A stretch of 64,000 nt of DNA from Ferrovibrio sp965278975 (lineage in GTDB: Bacteria; Pseudomonadota; Alphaproteobacteria; Ferrovibrionales; Ferrovibrionaceae): contig NZ_OZ257126.1 in assembly GCF_965278975.1 (NCBI RefSeq), positions 992,001-1,056,000 of the forward strand. Reading direction: 5' to 3'. Of this stretch, positions 1-9,640 are shown in pieces. Below the pieces are notes generated by a model that was not told where the DNA came from, ran no database searches, and saw only the letters and a list, made by a program, of their open reading frames with translations. Position numbers and translations under genes: made by a program. The stretch's first letter is position 1. Every line of letters starts with the position of its first letter.

Positions 1-3000
1 GACACCGACAGGGTGTTGGTGCCCGAGGCCAGGGTCAGCTTGTCGTTGCCATCGCCGAGGTCGTAGTGACCGTTGGTGATGTTGGCGCTCAGCGTGACGG
101 TATCGGCATCGGCGCCGCCGGTCAGGGTCTCGACATTGTTGACCGTGAGGGTGTTGGCACCTGCCGACAGGGTCAGGGAGTCATTGCCGGCGCCGAGGCT
201 GACGGAAGCACCCGCCACATTGGTGCCGAAGGTGATGACATCCGCGCCGCTGTTGCCGATGACGGTTTCAACATTGGTCAGCGTGCCGGTGTTGCCGCCC
301 GCCGCCAGCGTGATGCTGTCGTTGCCGGCATCCAGGTCAACCACATTGCTGGTGGTCAGCGCGGTGGCCAGGGTCACTGTGTCGGCACCAGACGAACCCT
401 GCAGGGTCTCGACATTGGTAACCGTCCAGCTCAGGGCCGCGGTGCCAAGCGTCAGCTTGTCGTTGCCGTCGCCAAGGTCGACCTTGGTGGCGCTGTTGCT
501 GAGGGCGGTGACATCGTCGTCATCCGCACCGCCAGTGATGTTCTCGGCCAGGCTGATGCTTGCGGTATTGCCGCCATCGGCCAGCTTGATGGTATCGATG
601 CCCGCACCGAGGTTGATCACCGCCGAGCTGTCGACAGTGGTCTCCAGGGTGATGTTGTCGACACCGGTGCCGCCGAGGATGGTCTCGACGTTGCTGATCG
701 ACACCGTGTTGCTGGCGCCGCCCAGGGTCAGGCTGTCATTGCCATCGCCCAGATCGATCTTGGCCTGCGTGGCCGAAGCGCTCAGGGTGACCAGATCGGC
801 ATCGGCGCCGCCGGTGATGGTTTCGACGTTCGACACCGTGACGGTGTTGCCGCCGGCAGCCAGGGTCAGGCTATCAGCGCCCGCGCCCAGGTTGATGGTG
901 GCACCAGCCGTGTTGGTACCCAGCGTGATGGCATCCGCCGCCGTGCCGCCGACCAGGCTTTCAACGTTGCTCACCGTACCGGTGTTGGCGACGTTGGCCA
1001 GGGTCAGGGTGTCGGAACCGCTATCAAGGTCGATCGAGGAATTGGTGGTCAGCGCGCTGCCGAGGGTGATGACATCAGCATTGGCGCCGCCAACAATGGT
1101 CTCGACGTTGGTGACCGTGGCGCTGTTGCCGCCAGCAGACAGCGTCAGCTTGTCGCCAGTGCCGGCACCAAGGTCGATGGTCGCGCCGGCAACATTGGTC
1201 GAGAACGACACATCGTCGTCGCCCGAGCCACCGATCACGGTCTCGACATTGGTCAGCAGAGCGGTGTTGCCGCCATCGGCCAGGGTCAGCTTGTCCTTGC
1301 CGGCGCCCAGATCGATCGAGGAACTCGAGTCGATGGTGGTGCCCAGCGTGATGGTATCGGTCTGGGTGCCACCCTGCAGGGTCTCGACGTTGGAGACGGT
1401 CAGCGTGTTGGCTGCGTTGAACAGCGACAGCTTGTCGGCGCCGTCACCCAGGTCGATGGTGCCCGAGGTCTGGCCCGCGCCCAGGGTCACGACATCAGCA
1501 TCGGCACCGCCGGTGATGGTCTCGACATTGGTCGCGGTCAGTTCGTTGCCGCCATCGGCGAGCTGCAGGCTGTCATTGCCCGCACCGAGCTGGAACAGCA
1601 CGCCGGTCACAGTCTGGCCCAGCGTGATCTGGTCATCGCCAGTGCCGCCGATCACGGTCTCGACGTTGGTGATCGAGAAGTTGTTGCCGCCAGCCGCCAG
1701 GGTCAGGGTATCGGCACCATCGCCGAGGTCGATCAGGCCGTTGGTCGGCAAGGTCGAACCCAGGGTCACGGTGTCAGCACCGGTGCCGCCGATCACGCTT
1801 TCAACGTTCGTGACGGTAACCGAGTTGGTGCCATTCGCCAGGGTCAGCTTGTCGCCGGTACCGGCATGCAGGTCCACCGAAGCGCCGGTAATGGCCGCCG
1901 AGAAGGTGACATCATCGTCGCCCGTGCCGCCGACCACACTTTCCACATTGGCCAGCAGGGCGGTGTTGCCGCCATCGGCCAGGGTCAGCTTGTCCTTGCC
2001 GGCGCCCAGATCGATCGAGGCGCTCGAGTCGATGGTGGTGCCGAGCGTGATGGTGTCGTTGTTGGTGCCGCCCGTCAGGGTCTCGACGTTCGAGATCGTC
2101 GCCGAGTTGACCGCATTGGCGAGCTGCAGGCTGTCGGCGCCATCCTTGAGGTCGATCTGCGCACCGGTGACGCCGGCGCCCAGGGTGACCACGTCGGCAT
2201 CAGCGCCGCCAGTGATGGTTTCGACATTCGAGATGGTGGCGGTGTTGCCGCCATCGGCCAGGGTCAGGCTGTCGTTGCCGGTGCCCAGGTTGATCGAGCC
2301 GTTAGCAACGGTCGAACCCAGGGTGATCAGGTCAGCGCCGGTGCCGCCGGTGACGTTCTCAACGTTGGTCAGCGTGCCGGTATTGCCGCCATTCGCCAGC
2401 GTCAGGGTGTCGGTGCCGTCGCCCAGGTCGATCGAGGAATTGCTGTCGATCGTGGTGCCCAGGGTGATGGTGTCGGCACCCGTGCCGCCAACAATGCTTT
2501 CGACATTGGTGACCGTGGCCGAGTTGGTGCCGTTGGCAAGGGTCAGCTTGTCGCCGGTGCCGCCATCCAGATCCACCGAGCCGCCGGTCACGGCCGTGGA
2601 GAGCGTGACATCGTCATCGCCCGAGCCGCCGATCACGCTTTCGATGTTGGTCAGCACGGCGGTGTTGCCGCCGGCAGCCAGCGTGATCTTGTCCTTGCCA
2701 TCGCCCAGGTCGATCACCGCCGAGCTATCGATGGTGGTGGTGAGCGTGATGTTGTCGATGCCGGTGCCGCCCGTCAGGGTCTCGACATTGCCGACATTCA
2801 GCGTGTTGTTGCCGTTGGCGAGCAGCAGCTTGTCGCTGCCGTCCTTCAGGTCGAAGGTACCCGAGGTCTGCGCCGCGCCGAGCGTGACGGTGTCATCGCC
2901 CGAGCCGCCGGTGACGGTCTCGACATTGGTCGCGGTCAGGCTGTTACCGCCATCGGCGAGCGTCAGGCTGTCATTGCCCGCGCCGAGCTGGAACAGCACA

Positions 3001-6000
3001 CCGGTCACGGTCTGGCCAAGCGTGATCTGGTCATCGCCAGTGCCGCCGATCACGGTCTCGACGTTGGTGATCGAGAAGTTGTTGCCGCCAGCCGCCAGGG
3101 TCAGGGTATCGGCACCATCGCCGAGGTCGATCAGGCCGTTGGTCGGCAAGGTCGAACCCAGAGTGACGGAGTCGTTGCCGGTGCCGCCGGTGATGCTCTC
3201 GGCATTGCTCACGGTGACGGTGTTGCCGCCATCGGCGAGCGTCAGCTTGTCGCCGGTGCCGCCGGCCAGGTCGACCGAAGCGCCGGTGATGGCCGCCGAG
3301 AAGGTGACATCATCGTCGCCCGAACCGCCGACCACGCTTTCCACATTGGCCAGCACAGCGGTGTTGCCGCCATCGGCCAGGGTCAGCTTGTCCTTGCCGG
3401 CGCCCAGATCGATCGAGGCGCTCGAGTCGATGGTGGTGCCCAGCGTGATGGTGTCGCTGTTGGTGCCGCCCGTCAGGGTCTCGACGTTGGAAATCGTCGC
3501 CGAGTTGACCGCATTGGCGAGCTGCAGGCTGTCGGCGCCATCCTTGAGGTCGATCTGCGCACCGGTGACGCCGGCGCCCAGGGTGACCACGTCGGCATCA
3601 GCGCCGCCAGTGATGGTTTCGACATTCGAGATGGTGGCGGTGTTGCCACCATCGGCCAGCGTCAGGCTGTCGTTGCCGGTGCCCAGGTTGATCGAGCCGT
3701 TAGCAACGGTCGAACCCAGGGTGATCAGGTCAGCGCCGGTGCCGCCGGTGACGTTCTCAACGTTGGTCAGCGTGCCGGTATTGCCGCCATTCGCCAGCGT
3801 CAGGGTGTCGGTGCCGTCGCCCAGGTCGATCGAGGCGCTCGAGTCGATGGTGGTGCCGAGCGTGACAACATCCGCGCCGGTGCCGCCGACCAGGGTCTCG
3901 ACATTGGTCGCGGTCAGGCTGTTGCCGCCATCAGCCAGGGTCAGGCTGTCGCCGCCGCCGGCCAGATCCACCGTGCCGCCGGAAACCGTGGTGGACAGGG
4001 TGACATCGTCAGCACCCGAGCCACCGATCACACTTTCGATATTGGCCAGTACGGCGGTGTTGCCACCGGCAGCCAGGGTGATCTTGTCCTTGCCATCGCC
4101 CAGGTCAATCACCGCCGAGGAGTCGATGGTGGTGGTGAGCGTGATGTTGTCGATGCCGGTGCCGCCCGTCAGGGTCTCGACATTGCCAACATTCAGCGTG
4201 TTGGCACCATTCGCCAGCACCAGCTTGTCGCTGCCGTCGTTCAGGTCGAAGGTACCCGAGGTCTGCGCCGCACCGAGCGTGACGGTGTCGTCGCCCGAGC
4301 CGCCAGTGACGGTCTCGACATTGGTCGCGGTCAGGCTGTTGCCGCCATCGGCGAGCGTCAGGCTGTCATTGCCCGCGCCGAGCTGGAACAGCACGCCGGT
4401 CACGGTCTGCGACAGGGTGAGCTGGTCGTCGCCCGAACCGCCGATCACGGTTTCGACGTTGGTGATCGAGAAGTTGTTGCCGCCAGCCGCCAGGTACAGC
4501 GTGTCGCTGCCGTCGCCGAGATCAACCAGGCCGTTGGTCGGCAGGGTCGAACCCAGGGTGACAACGTCGCTGCCAACACCGCCGGTGATGCTCTCAACGT
4601 TGGTGACGGTGACGGTGTTACCGCCATCGGCCAGCGTCAGCTTGTCGCCAGTGCCACCATGCAGATCAATCGAACCGCCCGAAACCGTGGTGGACAGGGT
4701 GACATCGTCATCACCCGAGCCGCCGACCACGGATTCCACATTGGCCAGCACGGCGGTGTTGCCGCCATCGGCCAGGGTCAGCTTATCCTTGCCATCGCCG
4801 AGATCGATCTGGGCGCTGGAGTCGATGGTGGTGCCCAGCGTGATGGTGTCGGCGCCAGTGCCGCCGGTCAGAGTCTCGACGTTGGAAACGTTCAGGGTGT
4901 TGGCGCCATTGGCCAGCACCAGCTTGTCGTTGCCATCCTTGAGGTCGATGCTGCCTGCGGTCTGCGCCGCGCCCAGCGTGACGGTGTCGTCGCCCGAACC
5001 GCCGGTGATGGTTTCAACGTTCGAAACCGTGGCGGCATTGCCGCCATCGGCCAGCGTCAGGCTGTCGCTGCCGGCACCCAGGTTGATGGCACCGTTGGTG
5101 ACGGTGGAACCCAGAGTGATCAGGTCAGCGCCAGTGCCGCCGGTGACGTTCTCAACGTTGGTCAGCGTGCCGGTGTTGCCGCCATTCGCCAGCACAATGG
5201 TGTCGGTGCCGTCGCCCAGGTCGATCGAGGCGCTCGAGTCGATGGTGGTGCCGAGCGTGACAACGTCCGCGCCGGTGCCGCCGACCAGGGTCTCGACATT
5301 GGTCGCGGTCAGGCTGTTGCCGCCATCGGCCAGCGTCAGGCTGTCGCCGCCGCCATGCAGATCGACGGTGCCGCCGGAAACCGTGGTGGAAAGGGTGACA
5401 TCGTCAGCGCCCGAGCCGCCGATGACGCTTTCGATGTTGGCCAGCACGGCGGTGTTGCCACCGGCAGCCAGCGTGATCTTGTCCTTGCCATCGCCCAGGT
5501 CGATCACCGCCGAGCTATCGACGGTGGTGGTCAGCGTGATGGTGTCGTTGCCGGTGCCGCCCGTCAGGGTCTCGACATTGCCGACATTCAGCGTGTTGAC
5601 GCCATTCGCCAGCACCAGCTTGTCGCTGCCGTCCTTCAGGTCGAAGGTGCCGGAAGTCTGCGCCGCGCCCAGCGTGATGGTGTCGTCGCCCGAGCCGCCA
5701 TTGACGGTCTCGGCGCCCGAAACCGTGGCGGCGTTGCCGCCATCGGCCAGGGTCAGGGTGTCGTTGCCAGTGCCGAGGCTGATGGAGCCGGCCGAAACGG
5801 TGGAACCCAGGGTGACGGTATCGGCACCGGTGCCGCCGGTGACGGTCTCGGCATTGGTGACGGTGAGGCTGTTGGCGCCATTGGCGAGCGTCAGGCTGTT
5901 GTTGCCAGCCGCCAGGTCAACGGAACCCGAAGCAATGGTTGCGCCGAGCGTGACGGCGTCGTTGCCGCTGCCGCCGGTCAGGGTCTCGACGTTGGAAACG

Positions 6001-7800
6001 GTGATGGTGTTGCCGCCATCGGCCAGGGTCAGCTTGTCGCTGCCCGCGGCGAGATCAACAGTGCCGCTGGTGATGGTGGTGGCGAGCGTGACTTCGTCCG
6101 CGCCCGAGCCGCCGATCACGGTTTCGACATTCGCCAGCACGGCGGTGTTGCCGCCATCGGCCAGGGTGATCTTGTCCTTGCCGGCACCCAGATCAATCTG
6201 GGCGCTCGAATCGATGGTGGTGGTCAGCGTGATGGTGTCGTTGTTGCTGCCGCCGATCAGGGTTTCGACATTGCCGACATTTGCCGAATTCACGGCATTG
6301 GCAAGCGAGACCTTGTCGCTGCCATCGCCCAGGTCGATGGTGGCATTGGTGACGCCGGCACCATAGGTGACGGTGTCGTCGCCCGTACCGCCGAGCACGG
6401 TCTCGACATTGGTGGCGGTCAGTTCGTTGCCGCCATCGGCGAGCTGCAGCTTGTCAGCGCCGGCGCCGAGCTGGAACAGCACGCCGGTCACGGTCTGCGA
6501 CATGGTGAGATCGTCGGCGTTCGAGCCGCCGATCACCGTCTCGACATTGGTGATGGTGAGGTGGTTCGGGCCGTTGAACAGATTCAGGGTGTCGGCGCCA
6601 TCGCCGAGATCCACGGAAGCCGTGGACGGCAGGGTGGAACCCAGGGTGACGGTGTCGTCGCCAGTGCCGCCGGTGATGCTCTCGACATTCGAGACCGTCA
6701 GGCTGTTGCCGCCATCGGCCAGCGTCAGGGTGTCGTTGCCGCCGCGCAGATCGACATTGCCGCCGGAAATGGTGCCGGTCAGGATCACGTCATCAGCGCC
6801 AGAACCGCCGATGATCGACTCAATGTTGGTCAGGTTGGCGGTGTTGCCGCCATCGGCCAGGGTGATCTTGTCCTTGCCGTCGCCGAGATCGATCGAGGAG
6901 CTCGAGTCGATGGTGCTGCCGAGCGTGATGGTGTCGGCGCCGGTATTGCCGGTCAGGGTCTCGACATTGGTAACCGTCGCGGTGTTCGTGCCGGTCGAAA
7001 GCGCCAGGCTGTCGGAACCATCGCCCAGATCAATGACGCCGTTGACAATCGCCGCGCCGAGGGTGACCACGTCGGCATCGGTGCCGCCGGTGATGTTCTC
7101 GACATTGGTGGCGGTCAGGGTGTTGCCGCCATTGGCCAGGGTCAGGCTGTCAGTGCCGGTGCCAAGGTTGATGACGCCGTTGGTGACGGTGGTTTCGAGC
7201 GTGATGGTGTCGGCGCCGGTGGAGCCGGTGATGGTCTCGACGTTGGAGACCGAGGCGCTGTTGGTGCCGGCGAACAGGGTCAGGCTGTCGCTGCCATCGC
7301 CCAGATCGATCTTCATGCCGGTGGCTGCGGCGCCCAGCGTGATGGCATCGTTGCCGGTGCCGCCGATGATGGTTTCAACACCGCTGGCGGTGGCCGAGTT
7401 GCCACCATCCGCGAAGGTCAGCTGGTCATTGCCGGTGCCGAGCAGGAAGCTGCCGCCGGAAACCGTGGTGGAGAGGCCGATGATATCGGCGCCAGTGCCG
7501 CCGACCACGCTCTCGACGTTGGCTACCGTCAGGCTGTAGCCGCCATTGCCGAGCGTCAGCTTGTCCTTGCCATCGCCAAGGTCGATCGAGGCCGAGCTGT
7601 CCAGCGTGCCGCTGATCGTCACCGTGTCCGCAGCGGAGCCACCGATAAGGGTCTCGACGTTGCTGACGGTGAGGGAGTTGGCGGCGTTGCCAAGGGTGAG
7701 GCTGTCGCTGCCATCCCCGAGGTTTACAACGGCATTGGTGAGACCGCCGGTGACGACGATCGTATCCGTACCGGTGCCCGTTGTGAGGGTGCCGAAGCCA
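1..7800 (-). repeat. Tandem 135-141 bp coding repeats with a ~1.4 kb higher-order period
   Basis: The codons for the NVET motif recur on the plus-strand numbering near 131, 269, 410, 545, 686, 824, 962, 1103, 1244, 1385, 1523, 1661 and 1802, so units are 135, 138 or 141 bp and always in frame. Above this lies a higher-order repeat. The segment beginning TGGAACAGCA occurs at 1591, 2989, 4384 and 6472, spacings of 1,398, 1,395 and 2,088 bp (about 10, 10 and 15 units). Stretches such as 2101-2450 and 3499-3848 are nearly identical at the DNA level. This fits recent unequal recombination or gene conversion. Confidence 0.88.
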
Positions 7801-7850
7801 CTGAGGGTGGCAGAATTGTCGGAATTGCCAAGGGTAATGCTATCAGCCAT
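1..7850 (-). CDS. Giant RTX-like beta-strand repeat protein, type I secretion substrate (3' end outside window)
   Basis: The minus strand is open from ATG 7850 to the left edge, giving 2,616 complete codons and no stop. Residues 1-6 read MADSIT and repeats begin almost at once, so there is no Sec signal, as expected of a type I substrate whose signal is C-terminal (outside the window). The protein is made of about 56 units of 45-47 residues. Each unit carries two spaced nonapeptide-like motifs, one of the LGDGSDSLT type and one of the GGTGDDTVT type, which fit the RTX calcium-binding pattern GGxGxDxUx. Between them lies a variable beta-strand segment containing NVET. The start is supported by AGAAGGAGAGG at 7858-7868. 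Exporter and adaptor genes lie immediately upstream on the same strand. Cysteine was not seen in the parts translated by hand. It is probably a secreted adhesin or surface-layer-like protein; the exact role cannot be read from the repeats. Confidence 0.87.
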   Translation of the reverse strand, partial: MADSITLGNSDNSATLSGFGTLTTGTGTDTIVVTGGLTNAVVNLGDGSDSLTLGNAANSLTVSNVETLIGGSAADTVTISGTLDSSASIDLGDGKDKLTLGNGGYSLTVANVESVVGGTGADIIGLSTTVSGGSFLLGTGNDQLTFADGGNSATASGVETIIGGTGNDAITLGAAATGMKIDLGDGSDSLTLFAGTNSASVSNVETITGSTGADTITLETTVTNGVINLGTGTDSLTLANGGNTLTATNVENITGGTDADVVTLGAAIVNGVIDLGDGSDSLALSTGTNTATVTNVETLTGNTGADTITLGSTIDSSSSIDLGDGKDKITLADGGNTANLTNIESIIGGSGADDVILTGTISGGNVDLRGGNDTLTLADGGNSLTVSNVESITGGTGDDTVTLGSTLPSTASVDLGDGADTLNLFNGPNHLTITNVETVIGGSNADDLTMSQTVTGVLFQLGAGADKLQLADGGNELTATNVETVLGGTGDDTVTYGAGVTNATIDLGDGSDKVSLANAVNSANVGNVETLIGGSNNDTITLTTTIDSSAQIDLGAGKDKITLADGGNTAVLANVETVIGGSGADEVTLATTITSGTVDLAAGSDKLTLADGGNTITVSNVETLTGGSGNDAVTLGATIASGSVDLAAGNNSLTLANGANSLTVTNAETVTGGTGADTVTLGSTVSAGSISLGTGNDTLTLADGGNAATVSGAETVNGGSGDDTITLGAAQTSGTFDLKDGSDKLVLANGVNTLNVGNVETLTGGTGNDTITLTTTVDSSAVIDLGDGKDKITLAAGGNTAVLANIESVIGGSGADDVTLSTTVSGGTVDLHGGGDSLTLADGGNSLTATNVETLVGGTGADVVTLGTTIDSSASIDLGDGTDTIVLANGGNTGTLTNVENVTGGTGADLITLGSTVTNGAINLGAGSDSLTLADGGNAATVSNVETITGGSGDDTVTLGAAQTAGSIDLKDGNDKLVLANGANTLNVSNVETLTGGTGADTITLGTTIDSSAQIDLGDGKDKLTLADGGNTAVLANVESVVGGSGDDDVTLSTTVSGGSIDLHGGTGDKLTLADGGNTVTVTNVESITGGVGSDVVTLGSTLPTNGLVDLGDGSDTLYLAAGGNNFSITNVETVIGGSGDDQLTLSQTVTGVLFQLGAGNDSLTLADGGNSLTATNVETVTGGSGDDTVTLGAAQTSGTFDLNDGSDKLVLANGANTLNVGNVETLTGGTGIDNITLTTTIDSSAVIDLGDGKDKITLAAGGNTAVLANIESVIGGSGADDVTLSTTVSGGTVDLAGGGDSLTLADGGNSLTATNVETLVGGTGADVVTLGTTIDSSASIDLGDGTDTLTLANGGNTGTLTNVENVTGGTGADLITLGSTVANGSINLGTGNDSLTLADGGNTATISNVETITGGADADVVTLGAGVTGAQIDLKDGADSLQLANAVNSATISNVETLTGGTNSDTITLGTTIDSSASIDLGAGKDKLTLADGGNTAVLANVESVVGGSGDDDVTFSAAITGASVDLAGGTGDKLTLADGGNTVTVSNAESITGGTGNDSVTLGSTLPTNGLIDLGDGADTLTLAAGGNNFSITNVETVIGGTGDDQITLGQTVTGVLFQLGAGNDSLTLADGGNSLTATNVETVTGGSGDDTVTLGAAQTSGTFDLKDGSDKLLLANGNNTLNVGNVETLTGGTGIDNITLTTTIDSSAVIDLGDGKDKITLAAGGNTAVLTNIESVIGGSGDDDVTLSTAVTGGSVDLDGGTGDKLTLANGTNSATVTNVESIVGGTGADTITLGTTIDSNSSIDLGDGTDTLTLANGGNTGTLTNVENVTGGTGADLITLGSTVANGSINLGTGNDSLTLADGGNTATISNVETITGGADADVVTLGAGVTGAQIDLKDGADSLQLANAVNSATISNVETLTGGTNNDTITLGTTIDSSASIDLGAGKDKLTLADGGNTALLANVESVVGGTGDDDVTFSAAITGASVDLHAGTGDKLTLANGTNSVTVTNVESVIGGTGADTVTLGSTLPTNGLIDLGDGADTLTLAAGGNNFSITNVETVIGGTGDDQITLGQTVTGVLFQLGAGNDSLQLADGGNELTATNVETITGGADADVVTLGAGQTSGTIDLGDGADKLSLFNAANTLTVSNVETLQGGTQTDTITLGTTIDSSSSIDLGAGKDKLTLADGGNTALLTNVETVIGGSGDDDVSFSTNVAGATIDLGAGTGDKLTLSAGGNSATVTNVETIVGGANADVITLGSALTTNSSIDLDSGSDTLTLANVANTGTVSNVESLVGGTAADAITLGTNTAGATINLGAGADSLTLAAGGNTVTVSNVETITGGADADLVTLSASATQAKIDLGDGNDSLTLGGASNTVSISNVETILGGTGVDNITLETTVDSSAVINLGAGIDTIKLADGGNTASISLAENITGGADDDDVTALSNSATKVDLGDGNDKLTLGTAALSWTVTNVETLQGSSGADTVTLATALTTSNVVDLDAGNDSITLAAGGNTGTLTNVETVIGNSGADVITFGTNVAGASVSLGAGNDSLTLSAGANTLTVNNVETLTGGADADTVTLSANITNGHYDLGDGNDKLTLASGTNTLSV

Positions 7851-8233
7851 GACGCGACCTCTCCTTCTGAGATGCCCCCATCCAGGCTTCGCCTGGCATT
7901 AACGGAGCGTCAAATTCCGGTTTTTTCCCCGGTTACGCTTAACTCATCTACTGCTGGCCGGATGCTCCGGCCGGATACTGTCTCAGAGGATGGAACCCGC
8001 GAATTTTTGGCGTAATCCACGCGGACCTGCCAAACGAGAAGGCGGGTACTCTTCCCCTAATGATGCCTAACCACTACTCCTGGTTCACAGCGGAGTAAAT
8101 CAGAGTTTTATTACCGAAGCGTTTACGGCAATTGACGAGGGCAAGAAACGCCGCACTAGCAGCGGTTTTCCGCCCGCAACTGCTGGAACCGGGTCGGATA
8201 CTGAAAGTTGCACAGTGCATTTCTGTCAGAATC
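7851..8233 (-). promoter_or_regulatory. Leader/intergenic region between the HlyD gene and the giant repeat gene
   Basis: This 383-bp gap holds no convincing gene. It contains two perfect short hairpins: GGCCGGA-TGC-TCCGGCC at 7956-7972 and CCAGGC-TTC-GCCTGG at 7882-7896. The latter sits about 14 bases ahead of the Shine-Dalgarno of the repeat protein. Neither has a U-tract on the minus strand. The long gap contrasts with the overlapping exporter genes, so the repeat gene may have its own promoter or a stabilised processed transcript. No clear -35/-10 pair was recognised. Confidence 0.4.
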
Positions 8234-9640
8234 CTACTTTTCTTTGAACGACTTACGGCTGGCCAGCACCAGCGGTTGGATGAGGTATTCCAGCGCTGTG
8301 CGGGAACCGGTGGGCACGATCACCTCGGCCGGCATGCCCGGCGCCAGCTTCACCTCGGGCAGCGCGGCCAGTTCCTTGGCATCCGGAACCACCTGGATGG
8401 TGAAGAAACCTTCGCCAGTGCGCGGATCGGTAAAGCGGTCGGCCGAGCGAGTCTTGATCGTGCCATGGATGATCGGGATACCCTTCTGCTTGTAGGCCAG
8501 CAGATGAATCTCGGTGCGCATGCCTTCATGCACATCCTTGGCGTCTTCCGGCTTGATGCGGGACTCGATCACCATCGGCTCGCCTTCCGGCACAATCTCC
8601 AGGATGCGCTCACCCCTGTTGATCACGCCGCCGACGGTAAAAGCCGTGAGACCAACGACAAAGCCGGTATCGGTGGCGCGGATATCGGTGCGCTCCAGCA
8701 CATCGCGCGCCGCATTCAGGCGCTCGCCGGTATCAGCCAGGCGCGCCTGCACGGAATTCAATTCAGTACTGACTTGCGACAGACGATCGCGCTTCAGCTG
8801 CTCCATCTGCGCTTCTGCCTGCGCCACGGTGAAGCGCACGCGGCCAACCGAGCCACGATACTCCGCGATCTGGCCACTGATCGCCGCCATGGCGCGTTCC
8901 AGCGCCAAGACGCGGGTTTTCGGCGCATAGCCCTTCTCATACAGATCACGCGTGCCGGTAAGTTCCTCGACAATCAGCGCCATCTGCCGTTCCAGCGCCG
9001 CCACTTGCTGCGTCAGGCCGCGGCTCTGCTCACCGAATTGCAGTATCTGCTGCCGCAGCACATTGAACTGGGCTTCCTGCGCCACGCGCCGCGAGGTGAA
9101 AAGCTGTGCCTCGCCGCGGATCGCTTCGCCAACGGCAGCATTGCCGGCGCGTGCCAGCAGATCAGGCGGGAATTCCACCACCAGCGCACCGTCACGTTCG
9201 GCCCGCAGTCGCACATCCTGGGCGCGCAGGATATCGTATTGATTGGAGAGAATCTCGACCGCTGCCTGCGCCTGCACGCTGTCGAGCTGGATCATCACCT
9301 TGCCCTTCTGCACCAGATCGCCTTCGCGCACGCTGATGCTGCGCACGATGCCGCCATCGAGATGCTGCACCGCCTTGCGATTGCCTTCCACGCGCACCAC
9401 GCCGGGCGCGATGGCGGCGCTGTCGAGCGGCGCGGTGTAGAGCCACAGGCCGGAAAGGCCAAGGAAAACGAAGATCACCAGGAAGCCGAACAGCATCGAG
9501 CCCTTGGCGCCGTCTTTCAGTGGCGGCTCCACGGCGGCACGGCCACCCGGCCCCTTGCCGCCGGCCAGCACCAGCGCACGCGGACGGCGCTGCACGTTAT
9601 CGGGCAGATTCTCCGGGCGCGGGGCGACGGCCTGATTCAT
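8234..9640 (-). CDS. HlyD/PrtE-family type I secretion periplasmic adaptor
   Basis: A 468-residue membrane fusion protein that links the inner-membrane ABC exporter to a TolC-like outer-membrane channel. The N-terminus is cytoplasmic and proline/glycine rich. One membrane segment lies at about residues 48-70 (MLFGFLVIFVFLGLSGLWLY). It is followed by the lipoyl-like half motif GGIVRSISVREGDLV, a long helical hairpin region rich in Q, E and R, and a C-terminal beta-barrel portion with PEGEPMVIESRI and PGMPAEVIVPTG, characteristic of the family. It overlaps the ABC gene by 4 bp, so the two are translationally coupled. No TolC homologue is in the window. The substrate is very probably the giant repeat protein downstream. 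Confidence 0.92.
   Translation of the reverse strand: MNQAVAPRPENLPDNVQRRPRALVLAGGKGPGGRAAVEPPLKDGAKGSMLFGFLVIFVFLGLSGLWLYTAPLDSAAIAPGVVRVEGNRKAVQHLDGGIVRSISVREGDLVQKGKVMIQLDSVQAQAAVEILSNQYDILRAQDVRLRAERDGALVVEFPPDLLARAGNAAVGEAIRGEAQLFTSRRVAQEAQFNVLRQQILQFGEQSRGLTQQVAALERQMALIVEELTGTRDLYEKGYAPKTRVLALERAMAAISGQIAEYRGSVGRVRFTVAQAEAQMEQLKRDRLSQVSTELNSVQARLADTGERLNAARDVLERTDIRATDTGFVVGLTAFTVGGVINRGERILEIVPEGEPMVIESRIKPEDAKDVHEGMRTEIHLLAYKQKGIPIIHGTIKTRSADRFTDPRTGEGFFTIQVVPDAKELAALPEVKLAPGMPAEVIVPTGSRTALEYLIQPLVLASRKSFKEK

Noticed and set aside
1..7850. CRISPR array
   Set aside because: The repeats are 135-141 bp, coding, in frame and without spacer logic.
66..8015. A 2,649-codon open frame on the plus strand and others beside it (73..6366, 6367..7539)
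   Set aside because: They are antisense to the RTX-like gene. Their sequence lacks any known domain and simply mirrors the repeats in the same codon register; no ribosome-binding site is seen.
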